This document shows positions 45,095 to 53,862 of a stretch of 64,000 nucleotides of DNA, one piece after another. The notes beneath the pieces are model-generated. The model was not told the origin of the DNA and did no database searches. It was given only the letters and a program-made list of their open reading frames with translations. This DNA comes from Thiospirochaeta perfilievii (GTDB taxonomy: Bacteria > Spirochaetota > Spirochaetia > DSM-2461), in the NCBI RefSeq assembly GCF_008329945.1, contig NZ_CP035807.1:1922001-1986000 (forward strand), written 5' to 3'. Each line of letters starts with the position of its first letter. Positions within the stretch are counted from its first letter, which is position 1. The position numbers and the translations under genes are program-made.

Positions 45095-46591
45095 ATGTTA
45101 AATTTGAAGGCTGACTTAAATCCTTATTTCAGAGAGCTATCAGAAACTCAATTAGAAAGAATTCTAGAAATAACAAAGGAATATAACTGTAAAAATGGTG
45201 ATTTAGTCTATCTTCAAGGAGAGTTTTGCCAAAATCTTATTATTGTTAATAGTGGTAGTTTCTTATACAGAAAAAAAGATCAAGATGTTGTTATTGAGGA
45301 AGGAGTACTCCTTGAGGGACAGTTCTATGACTTTGAATCTATATTAGTCAATTCAGTAACATCCTGCTCATTGGAAGCTATTTCTGAAGCTTCGCTATTA
45401 GTTATAGATATATTAGGGTTAAAAAGATTAAGCCGTAAGAAGCCTATTATCCCGTCGCTAATAAAACTTCAGTTACCTGAAAAAGAAGCAGAAATCTGGA
45501 CAGATACAGTATTAAAAAGAGAAAAAGTTAAAAAAGAGTTGCATTATAAAATTAGTAGAAGCTTTTTATGGGTTTTGAAAAAAGTCTTACCCTATGCTGT
45601 TGCTATTGGGTTATTGATTTTATTAAGCTCATTTTTTATAAAAGATCCCAGTTTTAAGAAAGTATATACAATCTATTTTATATGTTGTCTGTTGGGAACA
45701 GCACTCTACTATTTAAATTCTAAACTTATTTTTATTGAACTAGATAGAACTATAGTCTCTAAAAAGAGTTTCAATATCTTTAATGTGACAAAGGAGCATA
45801 TCTCAATACCTATAGAAAAAATTGAAGCTGTAAGATCTATTTATACAAGTAGATTAAGTCGAATATTAAATATTGGGGATATCTCAATTGATTCACCTGT
45901 TGAGAAGCTCTACCTAAAGGGCGTATACAATCCAAATAAAATTGTTGATGATCTAAATAAATATAGAAATCACAGGGTAAATATTGATAAGGCCATAGAT
46001 TTGTCGTCATTTAAATATCTTCTCTGTAAACAAAACAGTAAGTTTATAATTGAAAACCAGATAGAGAGGGATGAACACCAGATATTTGCATTTAGAAAAA
46101 GCATTATTTTCTTTTTAATTAGGTCAATCCCTTCCCTGTTTGTTTTTATATCCTCTACTATGTTTTTATATCTATTATTTGAAAAAGCTGTTATTTTATA
46201 CTTAAATTTACCAGTTTTATTTGTAGTTTTATGGAATTTTATAGATTGGAGTAATGATAAATATGCCTTTGAAGGTGATAAGATTATTGATATCGAAAAA
46301 AAACCCTTTTTAGGAAAAGAAAAGAGAATCGAGGCGGATATTAAATCTATTCAGAGTATAAAAAAAGAGCAGAAAAATATTTTTCAAGTTCTATTTAATT
46401 ATGGAGATATAGAGATCTCTACAATAAGTGGTAAGATAACCTACCCTTCAATAACAAATCCAGATAGGGTAATAGACAATCTATACCTTATAAAACAGTA
46501 CTACTACTCTAAAGAAGAGAGTAAAAATAAACTTTTAAGACAGGAAGAGTTTTTAAACTACACAAAATATTATCAGGAGTTAAATAAATAA
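45095..46591 (+). CDS. Membrane protein with N-terminal cyclic-nucleotide-binding-like domain and bPH2 (DUF304) domains
   Basis: A 498-residue protein. Residues 1-125 form a cupin-like CNB fold: LERILEITKEYNCKNGDLVYLQGEF, NLIIVNSGSF, and ILVNSVTSCSLEAISEASLL. The usual phosphate-binding RT/SA cassette is not evident, so ligand binding is doubtful. Two membrane helices follow (about 160-215). Next is a PH-like domain typical of YdbS/YdbT proteins (RTIVSKKSFNIFNVTKEHISIPIEKIEAV), a second membrane pair (340-390), and a second PH-like domain (ADIKSIQSIKKEQ). It overlaps the following gene by one base (TAATG-type). The combination is unusual. Confidence 0.65.
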   Translation: MLNLKADLNPYFRELSETQLERILEITKEYNCKNGDLVYLQGEFCQNLIIVNSGSFLYRKKDQDVVIEEGVLLEGQFYDFESILVNSVTSCSLEAISEASLLVIDILGLKRLSRKKPIIPSLIKLQLPEKEAEIWTDTVLKREKVKKELHYKISRSFLWVLKKVLPYAVAIGLLILLSSFFIKDPSFKKVYTIYFICCLLGTALYYLNSKLIFIELDRTIVSKKSFNIFNVTKEHISIPIEKIEAVRSIYTSRLSRILNIGDISIDSPVEKLYLKGVYNPNKIVDDLNKYRNHRVNIDKAIDLSSFKYLLCKQNSKFIIENQIERDEHQIFAFRKSIIFFLIRSIPSLFVFISSTMFLYLLFEKAVILYLNLPVLFVVLWNFIDWSNDKYAFEGDKIIDIEKKPFLGKEKRIEADIKSIQSIKKEQKNIFQVLFNYGDIEISTISGKITYPSITNPDRVIDNLYLIKQYYYSKEESKNKLLRQEEFLNYTKYYQELNK

Positions 46592-48156
46592 TGAGAAGAT
46601 CTATTAGCTTAATAATTTTATATCTACTAACCAGTTCACTTTTTGGAGAAGACCTTTTTTATAGAAAAATAGCAATTGATGAGAAGTATAATCTAATTGG
46701 AAGATATGAAGTGTCAGAAGAGAAGTCAAAGGTAATTAACTGTTACAAATTTGAAAAAAGCGGAGATAGGGTTGTTTCTATTGAGTTTTTAAGGAGTGGT
46801 AACTCAATAAGTGATCCATTTTTTGGCGTTACTAAAATCAATATTTTTTATGAAGATTTTTATACAAAATGGGAATTCACAGATGGAAAGGGTGGTAGAG
46901 TTAGTAATGATGACTCAGTATTTAGCTATAGAATAAAGTACAATGAAGGTGGAAAGCCTATTTCAGTCTTTTTTTATGATCACTTAAATCAACTTATTAG
47001 AGGTGTTAATAGAATTGCTGGAATACATTTTAATTATATTGGTCGAATTAGACAGGAGTATGCATTTAATCAAAAAGGGAAACAGGTTCCTTTTTATGAT
47101 GGAGTGTATGGAAAAGAGACAGAGTTTGATAACTTAGGCAGAGTATCATCTGTTAAATATATTAATGAATTTGGTAATGAAGTAAATTGTTATAAAGATA
47201 AGTACTCTTTAGTTAAATATCTGTACGATGAAAATAACAACATAGTAGAAGAACAGTATTATGACCTTAAAGGGTTGTTAACAAGTAATAATATGGGGGT
47301 CTCAATTGTTAAGAAGTATTGGGATGAAAATGGAAATTTAATAGAAATTCAAAGGCTTACTCCTAAAAGGACCCTAATCCTTGGAGGAGAACAGAGTGCA
47401 GTCATTATGTGGGACTACGATAGTAAGGGAAATAAAATAAGAGAGGCCCACTTTGACTCGAATCTTGAACCTGTAATGGACCTAATGAATGTTTCAATAT
47501 ATGAGTGGACTCATTATGAACAAGGGAATGAATTAGAGCAGAGGAATTATGATATAAATGGAGAATTAACTCTAGATGAGGATGGATTTGCTTCCTATAG
47601 ATGGATCTATGATGATAGGGGAAATATTCTACAGGCAATGTATTATGATGAAGAGGATAATCTTAAGGCTAATCCTTGGGGAATTGCAAAGTATAACTGG
47701 ACGTACGATGATATTGGACGTAAAATTGAGGTAGTTCACTATGGTAGTTATGAAAATATAAAACCTAATGAGAATGGGGTATCTATTGTAAAATATTATT
47801 ATGATGATAACGGTAATTTATCAATGAAAAGAAATCTTGATAATAAAATGAACTTAGTGAATGACAAAAATGGAATCTCTCAGTATATTTATAATTATAA
47901 TAGTGATAATGTGTTAATTGAAATTCGACAGCTAGGTAGATTTGATCAATTAAAAGCAGACCTGGACTATGTTGCTATATATCAGCGTAAATATGACTCT
48001 ATGGGAAACCTTATAGAAGAGAGATATTTGGGAATTGATGAAAAGCTTGTTGAAAACAGAGAGGGCACAGCTCTTTTAAGGCAGAGGTTTTTAAGAGATG
48101 GATCTCAAGTCGAATTTAAAAAATATAATAGAAATAGACTTATAATTGTAGAATAA
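46591..48156 (+). CDS. Exported YD-like repeat protein
   Basis: A 521-residue protein with a signal peptide (MRRSISLIILYLLTSSLFG). From residue about 105 it is built of roughly nine to ten degenerate units of 37-48 residues, each with an aromatic-Asp-Gly pattern such as YDDRGNILQAMYYD, YDDIGRKIEVVHYG, YDDNGNLSMKRN and YDSMGNLIEERYLG. This resembles YD/RHS-type beta-repeat proteins, here without the RHS core or a toxin tip. It is probably periplasmic or surface-located. Its start overlaps the preceding CNB-bPH gene by one base, so the two are coupled. Confidence 0.7.
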   Translation: MRRSISLIILYLLTSSLFGEDLFYRKIAIDEKYNLIGRYEVSEEKSKVINCYKFEKSGDRVVSIEFLRSGNSISDPFFGVTKINIFYEDFYTKWEFTDGKGGRVSNDDSVFSYRIKYNEGGKPISVFFYDHLNQLIRGVNRIAGIHFNYIGRIRQEYAFNQKGKQVPFYDGVYGKETEFDNLGRVSSVKYINEFGNEVNCYKDKYSLVKYLYDENNNIVEEQYYDLKGLLTSNNMGVSIVKKYWDENGNLIEIQRLTPKRTLILGGEQSAVIMWDYDSKGNKIREAHFDSNLEPVMDLMNVSIYEWTHYEQGNELEQRNYDINGELTLDEDGFASYRWIYDDRGNILQAMYYDEEDNLKANPWGIAKYNWTYDDIGRKIEVVHYGSYENIKPNENGVSIVKYYYDDNGNLSMKRNLDNKMNLVNDKNGISQYIYNYNSDNVLIEIRQLGRFDQLKADLDYVAIYQRKYDSMGNLIEERYLGIDEKLVENREGTALLRQRFLRDGSQVEFKKYNRNRLIIVE

Positions 48157-48186
48157 TTATAAGTAGCTAGATAGTGAGGGTGTTAT

Positions 48187-48387
48187 ATGGATCAATGTGA
48201 ATTTTTAGATATTTGTAGTTTTGCCAAAGATGGAAATGATACGGAGCTTAAGGCTTCCTATTGTGATAGTAATCCTTTAAGATGTGCAAGGTTTATGGTT
48301 TATCAAAGTTTAGGAGCCGAAAAAGTTCCAGAAGACCTAATGCCTGACCAAAAAACAGATGCATATGGAATAATTGCAGAAAATTAA
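48187..48387 (+). CDS. Small four-cysteine protein
   Basis: A 66-residue protein with Cys4, Cys9, Cys26 and Cys33 (C-x4-C and C-x6-C) and a tail EKVPEDLMPDQ. A GAGGGTG ribosome site precedes the ATG, which supports translation. The even spacing of four cysteines suggests an iron-sulfur or zinc site. It sits directly before the acyl-CoA synthetase (9-base gap), so it may be co-expressed with it. No function is known to me. Confidence 0.65.
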   Translation: MDQCEFLDICSFAKDGNDTELKASYCDSNPLRCARFMVYQSLGAEKVPEDLMPDQKTDAYGIIAEN

Positions 48388-48396
48388 GGATAAGAA

Positions 48397-50325
48397 GTGT
48401 ATAAAAATTTAGTTCAAATACCTCTAGAAATAGAGAAAAAATATCCTAATAGAGTTTCTCATAGATATAGAGCTGGGAAAACATTTGTTGATAAAACATA
48501 TAGCGAGTATATTCATGATATTGAACTATTAACACTAGGATTTTTATCAATAGGCATCAAAGAGATGGATCATGTATCTTTTTTTGTTAATAATAGATAT
48601 GAGTGGTCGGTAACTGATTTTGCTCTACAGAGTTTAAGGGCTATTTCTGTCCCTAGGGGATCTGATACATCTCCTAAAGAGGCTTCGTTTATATATGACC
48701 ATTCAGACTCTAAGTATGTAATTTTTGAAACTATTGAGCAACTTCTAGACTCTAAGGATTTAGTCTCTAAATCGGACAAAACTTTTGTTGTAGAGAGTGG
48801 GGAACTTCCTGTAGAGTTTAAAGAGAAAGTTGTATTTTATAAAGAGTTATTTGATTTAGGAGCTAGTCGGTTAAAGGAGGACGGAACTCTTTTTAAGGAA
48901 CTTTTAAGTAAGATTGAACTTAATGATGTTGTCTCTATTATTTACACCTCTGGAACTACTGGTAACCCTAAGGGTGTTATTTTAACTCAAAATCAGTTTA
49001 TAGAAAATGTATATATGACTGCCCCAAGAATGGAGATTGATGAGAGGGTTGGAGAGGTAACTGTTACTGTTTTACCTGCATGGCATGCATTTGAAAGAAC
49101 CTTTGAGTACTCTGGGATGAGTTGTGGTTTATCCTTTGTATACTCCTCCTTAAAGTATTTTTCATCGGATATTGTTAGGGAAAAACCTCATATTTTAGCC
49201 TCCGTACCAAGAATTTGGGACTCTATCTATACAAAAATGAATGTTTTTATGAAGTCTCAGCCTAAGTTTAGGAGAAAAATATTTTATACCCTTGTCAATT
49301 TAAACTATAACTACAAAAAGAGTTTTTCATATTTTAGAAAGAGTTACCTTCGATTCGAGAAAGAGAACTTTTTTAAAAGAACATTTATCTGTTGCTTAAG
49401 TCTTTTTAGAATAGTCTTCCTGTTTCCTATACATCTGATAGCCGAAAAGTTATTTACTAGTGTTAGGGAGAAAATAGGAGGTCGTTTACGATGTGCAATC
49501 TCCGGAGGAGGCTCTCTTCCAGTGGCAATTGATCGCTTTCTTGCCTCTGTCGGGATTAATGTTTTAAATGCTTATGGGATGACAGAGTGTTCGCCTGGTA
49601 TAGCGAGTAGAACAATTAAGAGAAATACTCTCGGTTCTGTTGGTTCTCCATTTATTAATACTCAAATTAAAATTTTAGATGATAATATGGAACATGTTAA
49701 GAAGGGTGAAAAAGGAACTCTATATATAAAGGGTCCCCAGGTAATGTCTGGGTACTATAAAAACGAAGAGGCAACCAAAGAGATTCTCTCTAAGGACGGT
49801 TGGCTTTGTACTGGAGACCTTGCCCGGGAGACACTTTATGGGGACATTGTATTAGTTGGAAGAAGTAAGGATACTATTGTTCTTTTAGGTGGAGAAAATA
49901 TTGATCCATTAACTATAGAAGATAAAATACAAGAGAGTGAGATGGTTGATCATGTAATGTTACTTGGTCAGGATAAAAAAGGTCTAACAGCTTTTATAGC
50001 CCTTAATGATGATGCACTAGCTAACTTTGCAAATGATGTAAAAGTTAAAATCTCAGATATATTCTCCTTTCTTCATAATGATAAGGAACCTACAGAAGAG
50101 TATAAAATCTTGGAGAAAAAAATTAAGGATGAGTTAGATAAAAAGATTACTAAGGAATCTGGCTTTAAACCATTTGAAAAGATAACTAATGTTATACTTG
50201 TAAAGAATACTTTTAAAATAGGGCAAGAACTCACACAGACATTAAAAATAAAGAGAAAACAGATAGAGAAAACCTATCACTCTATAATTTCAAAATTTAT
50301 GGATGATCATAACGACAAAAAATAG
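48397..50325 (+). CDS. Long-chain fatty acid-CoA ligase (AMP-forming)
   Basis: A 642-residue ANL-superfamily enzyme with a GTG start. The phosphate-binding loop is at residues 183-193 (YTSGTTGNPKG), the A5-type motif is NAYGMTECSPGIASR, and the A7/A8 region is WLCTGDLARE with LVGRSKDTIVLLGGENIDP. The C-terminal domain is long. It activates fatty acids with ATP and CoA, probably to incorporate exogenous acids into membrane lipids. A hydrophobic stretch near 325-345 (FICCLSLFRIVFLFPIHLI) may contact membrane. The next ORF starts at the following base. Confidence 0.93.
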   Translation: MYKNLVQIPLEIEKKYPNRVSHRYRAGKTFVDKTYSEYIHDIELLTLGFLSIGIKEMDHVSFFVNNRYEWSVTDFALQSLRAISVPRGSDTSPKEASFIYDHSDSKYVIFETIEQLLDSKDLVSKSDKTFVVESGELPVEFKEKVVFYKELFDLGASRLKEDGTLFKELLSKIELNDVVSIIYTSGTTGNPKGVILTQNQFIENVYMTAPRMEIDERVGEVTVTVLPAWHAFERTFEYSGMSCGLSFVYSSLKYFSSDIVREKPHILASVPRIWDSIYTKMNVFMKSQPKFRRKIFYTLVNLNYNYKKSFSYFRKSYLRFEKENFFKRTFICCLSLFRIVFLFPIHLIAEKLFTSVREKIGGRLRCAISGGGSLPVAIDRFLASVGINVLNAYGMTECSPGIASRTIKRNTLGSVGSPFINTQIKILDDNMEHVKKGEKGTLYIKGPQVMSGYYKNEEATKEILSKDGWLCTGDLARETLYGDIVLVGRSKDTIVLLGGENIDPLTIEDKIQESEMVDHVMLLGQDKKGLTAFIALNDDALANFANDVKVKISDIFSFLHNDKEPTEEYKILEKKIKDELDKKITKESGFKPFEKITNVILVKNTFKIGQELTQTLKIKRKQIEKTYHSIISKFMDDHNDKK

Positions 50326-50559
50326 ATGTTTAAAGATTGGATAGATAAACAACAACAGGATATACAACTAATATTTTTTAATAAGCTATCTCATTTTTTA
50401 TCCAATAATGAGATAGTTTCAGTTATGAACCAAGTTGCAGATGGAGTAGATATAGCTGATGCCCATATAAAAATGGGGTTAATAGAAAAATATAGAGTTG
50501 AAATATTTAAATTACGTCAGTGGATAACAGATAAGTATCCAAATAGGGTTATAGATTAG
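50326..50559 (+). CDS. Small uncharacterised protein
   Basis: A 77-residue frame that starts immediately after the acyl-CoA ligase stop, so it is probably translated by coupling. It is rich in charged and aromatic residues, predicted helical, and has no cysteines, signal or recognisable motif. The end (QWITDKYPNRVID) overlaps the convergent nnr gene by 11 bases. The tight junction and normal codon use support it as real. Confidence 0.55.
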   Translation: MFKDWIDKQQQDIQLIFFNKLSHFLSNNEIVSVMNQVADGVDIADAHIKMGLIEKYRVEIFKLRQWITDKYPNRVID

Positions 50560-52021
50560 TATCTAAATGGCTATTTATTACTTCTGGTATAAAACTTAAT
50601 AAACTATTTGCTGTAACTCCAAAATCACCAATTTGTTCTTTTGCATATTGCCCTACTTTCCCATGGATATATACAGCACTTTTAACTGCAGATAGAGGGT
50701 CTGTATATCCACATAGTCCTGCTATAATTCCACACAGTATATCTCCACTTCCAGCAGTTGCAAGTGAATTAGAAGACTCTGTATTAATATATACATCTTT
50801 TTGAGGTGTAGTTATTACCGAGTAGACACCCTTTAATACAACTATGGCGTTAGATATAGTTGATAGTTCTAATGCAGACTCAATTCTACTATTTTCAACT
50901 TCATCTAATGTTTTTCCTAATAGCCTAGACATCTCTTTGGGATGGGGGGTTAAGATTAAGCTACTTTGGATATTTTTTATCCTTTTCATACTGTCTGCTA
51001 ATATAGTAAGGCCGTCCCCATCTATTATTAAGTTTTTAGTCTCAATTTTAATGATTTTTTTAAGAAGACTTTTTGATCTATAATTAACTCCTAAACCGGG
51101 TCCAAAAACAGTACACGAGGAGGATTTAACAGAATCAATAATATCTGACTCATTAATATAAACTAACTCTGGAGCTATGGAAGAAATTGCTTCCTTTATA
51201 CTAGGGGGACTAGATAACATAGAGTAGCCACATCCAGATAGTAGTGCAGCTTTACTTACAAAGTATGGAGCCCCAAAGTAGTTCTCAGATCCAGAAATAT
51301 TTATAACTTTACCATAGGAACTCTTATGGATATCTGTTTTTCTTGGTTTAATTTTTATAGGTTTATTTACCCTAGGTGCAGATAACTTATTAAATAGGGC
51401 TGGAGGTAATGAAAGTGACTCAATTATAATCTCTCCGCAAAAATTTGCTCCTGGAAATAGATAGAGGCCAATTTTTGGTGCTATAAAAGTAACTGTTATA
51501 TCTGAATTTATACACTGCTCACCCATTATCTTTCCGTTGAAACCATTTATTCCAGAAGGGATATCAAGGCTTATTACCGGGTTTTGTAAGCTGTTTATAG
51601 ATGATATTATGCCTTGAATATCATCAGCTATAACTCTATTTAGTCCAACACCAAAAATTGCATCGACTATAAGTGTTTTATCCCCTTTGATATCTATCTT
51701 ATTTTCTAAAAGACCTAGTTTTTCTGCTGCTTGGAAATTCCTCTTTGATGCGCCGTTATACTTACTACTATCTATAATATCTATGTATACTTTGTATCCA
51801 TTATTGGAGAGTATTCTTCCTAAAGCTAGTCCATCCCCTCCATTGTTTCCAGGGCCACAATAAATAATAACACTAAACCCCTTAAACCTTTCAACTATTA
51901 TATTATAAACACTTAAAGCCGCACTCTCCATTAATATCTCTTCTGTTAGAAAATAGCTATCTACCGCCTCTTTTTCAACTGTTTTAATTTGGTTAGGACT
52001 TAATATTCTTATAGTTTCCAT
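50549..52021 (-). CDS. nnr: Bifunctional NAD(P)H-hydrate epimerase / ADP-dependent dehydratase
   Basis: A 490-residue protein with two domains. The N-terminal YjeF-type epimerase (1-215) has VIIYCGPGNNGGDGLALGR, VDAIFGVGLNR and LDIPSGINGFNG. The C-terminal YjeF-type dehydratase (225-490) has GSENYFGAPYFVSKAALLSGCGYSMLSSP by pattern, VFGPGLG, LTPHPKEMSRLLG, and the nucleotide-binding ATAGSGDILCGIIAGL. It repairs damaged NAD(P)H hydrates. Its start overlaps the preceding NlpC/P60 gene by 13 bases, and it ends a leftward run from ctpA. Confidence 0.95.
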   Translation of the reverse strand: METIRILSPNQIKTVEKEAVDSYFLTEEILMESAALSVYNIIVERFKGFSVIIYCGPGNNGGDGLALGRILSNNGYKVYIDIIDSSKYNGASKRNFQAAEKLGLLENKIDIKGDKTLIVDAIFGVGLNRVIADDIQGIISSINSLQNPVISLDIPSGINGFNGKIMGEQCINSDITVTFIAPKIGLYLFPGANFCGEIIIESLSLPPALFNKLSAPRVNKPIKIKPRKTDIHKSSYGKVINISGSENYFGAPYFVSKAALLSGCGYSMLSSPPSIKEAISSIAPELVYINESDIIDSVKSSSCTVFGPGLGVNYRSKSLLKKIIKIETKNLIIDGDGLTILADSMKRIKNIQSSLILTPHPKEMSRLLGKTLDEVENSRIESALELSTISNAIVVLKGVYSVITTPQKDVYINTESSNSLATAGSGDILCGIIAGLCGYTDPLSAVKSAVYIHGKVGQYAKEQIGDFGVTANSLLSFIPEVINSHLDTNL

Positions 52022-52643
52022 GCTATTCCAAAGGAGTCAAATAACTCTGCCGCAGTTTTTTTATACTTATTATCATAACGCATATAGTTATTTGTAGGTC
52101 TTTTTTCATGGGGTTTATATAGATTCATAGTCTCTCTTCTTATATCCCCAAGGTAGGTATTATTATGTACATAATCAATACTTCCGCTCTTCTTATCTAC
52201 AGATACAACTATGCCAATATGGGAGAGGGGGTTGTTCCCCATGATCCATAAGTATTACTCCAAAAAATTAAATCTCCCTCATTTGGAAGTTTGTTTTTAT
52301 GTAATAGTCCCTTTTTTTTAAGTAGGGAGTGAATTCTTTTTACTCCATTACCTGTTTCAGAGGATGTCTCTTTTAATAAATCTACACCAGCAGCCCAAAA
52401 TATCCCGTTAATTAATCCAGAGCAGTCGTTATTAAACTCCTTACTCTTAAAGGTTAGGGTATCGTTGTATGAGAGATCGCAGGCATCTAGAGCAGCAGAA
52501 ACAAGGAGTTTTTGTCTTTTAGATAGATTGTTGACAGTACCTCTTTCTACCTCTTCTACTGACTGTATAGTTATACAGGAAGATATAAAAAATATTGAGA
52601 CAAAAGTTATTAGTTTAGTTGTTATAGATTTCCTTATACTCAT
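52009..52643 (-). CDS. NlpC/P60-like cell-wall hydrolase lipoprotein, one frameshift
   Basis: Two frames form one gene. The first reads from the ATG at 52643 (MSIRKSITTKLITFVSIFFISSC, a lipoprotein signal) through KEFNNDCSGLINGIFWAAG, whose Cys would be the nucleophile, to EGDLIFWSNTYGSWGTTPSP and a stop. The second frame supplies LSHIGIVVSVDKKSGSIDYVHNN, whose His belongs to the catalytic dyad. One added base in the C5 run (G5 at 52227-52231) restores SWGTTPLSHIGIVVSV and a 211-residue protein. It likely cleaves peptidoglycan peptides from the membrane. It overlaps fxsA at its 5' end and nnr at its 3' end. Confidence 0.78.
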
Positions 52644-53067
52644 ACACCCCATGCCAATCTAATTTTAAACCTTTAGAGATTTTTCGTCCAATAAAAAGGC
52701 GTAAATGTGGTATACAAATTATAAAAAAACCGAGAGTACTACTAATAATTCCTGGAAAAATAATAAAAATAGCAGCAAAAAATAGAGTAGTTATATGATA
52801 AAATTCACCTTCTGGAAAAGTACCAACTGCGTGTTTTTTCTCCATAAAAATAATCTGCTTGCCAATTAACTTAATAGTAATTATAACTCCAAAAAGGGAT
52901 AACAAACAGATAAATGCTAAATAAAGGATATTCCCAAACATCCCTCCAAAGAAAAAGAGAGCTATAAAGTCAAATACTGTAGTTAATGATAGAAAGAGTA
53001 TTGTATATATATATTTTGAAATTTTTTCTCTATTTAAGAGTTTTAATAAAAATTCTGTACTAAACAT
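52615..53067 (-). CDS. FxsA-like cytoplasmic membrane protein
   Basis: A 150-residue protein with about four membrane segments in FxsA layout: YTILFLSLTTVFDFIALFFFGGMFGNILYLAFI, GVIITIKLIG, then FPEGEFYHITTLFFAAIFIIFPGIISSTLGFFIICIP in pieces. The PG-S-D-type turn (FPGIISSTLGF) is typical. FxsA was named for suppressing F exclusion of phage T7; its general role is unknown. Its 3' end overlaps the NlpC/P60 gene by 29 bases, with its own start following a 42-base gap after rsmE's opposite end. Confidence 0.75.
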   Translation of the reverse strand: MFSTEFLLKLLNREKISKYIYTILFLSLTTVFDFIALFFFGGMFGNILYLAFICLLSLFGVIITIKLIGKQIIFMEKKHAVGTFPEGEFYHITTLFFAAIFIIFPGIISSTLGFFIICIPHLRLFIGRKISKGLKLDWHGVYEYKEIYNN

Positions 53068-53109
53068 TTTATTAAATTATCAGATTTTCCTATTATCAGC
53101 AATAACTAA

Positions 53110-53862
53110 TTATTTTAATGTCCACTCATCTTGCTCATTTAGTATCATTTGAACAGCTCCTAGGGAGAATGTTGTTGCTGTTTCTGCTCTTAATATATTT
53201 TTTCCTAATAATACAGGTGAAAAATTATAGGAGTCTAATAGATCCACTTCTCTTTTGGACAAACCTCCCTCGGGACCAATAACAAGAACTATTGTTTTTT
53301 CACTACTGTGTAATAACTGATGAAGTGCTCTGTTTTTTAAAGGAACTTGATGAAAGTATAATCCTGTGTGTGGCATACTTAGTCCATCTAAAGCCTCTTT
53401 TAGGGTTTTTAAGTCATCAAGAATTGTAATATTGTTAGTTCCACTCTGTTGTGAAGCCTCTTTTACGATTTTATTCCATCGTTCCTTCTTCTTTTTTCTA
53501 TCTCCAGCCTCTTTAAAAGTTGGAATACTATGATCTGCCATAATTGGAACAACTATAGATACCCCAGTCTCCACTGCTTGTCTAATCATTAAGTCTATTT
53601 TCTTACCTTTAGGTATAGATTGAAATAAAATAATTTTCCTATTATCACCTGTGTCATTTAATATTTTTGAAAGCTTTAAAATACAGCGATTATCCTCTAT
53701 TTTGACTAGTTTTCCCTGGTATCTATTATTATCTATATCTAGAAGATTTAGAGAGTAACCTATCTCCTTCCTTTGAACATGTAGAAGGTAGTGGCTGTCC
53801 TCTTTTGGTAGGGTGTAAATTTCCTCACCAGAATAATCTTTAGGAAGTATTAACTGTTTCAT
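53110..53862 (-). CDS. rsmE: 16S rRNA m3U1498 methyltransferase
   Basis: A 250-residue SPOUT-type methyltransferase. The N-terminal PUA-like domain has YLLHVQRKEIGYSLNLLD. The C-terminal knot has the family motifs IMADHSIP, WNKIVKEASQQSGTNNI, VIGPEGGLSKREVDLL, and LGKNILRAETATTFSLGAVQ. It methylates U1498 (E. coli numbering) on assembled 30S subunits. Its start overlaps the ctpA stop by 4 bases. Confidence 0.95.
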   Translation of the reverse strand: MKQLILPKDYSGEEIYTLPKEDSHYLLHVQRKEIGYSLNLLDIDNNRYQGKLVKIEDNRCILKLSKILNDTGDNRKIILFQSIPKGKKIDLMIRQAVETGVSIVVPIMADHSIPTFKEAGDRKKKKERWNKIVKEASQQSGTNNITILDDLKTLKEALDGLSMPHTGLYFHQVPLKNRALHQLLHSSEKTIVLVIGPEGGLSKREVDLLDSYNFSPVLLGKNILRAETATTFSLGAVQMILNEQDEWTLK

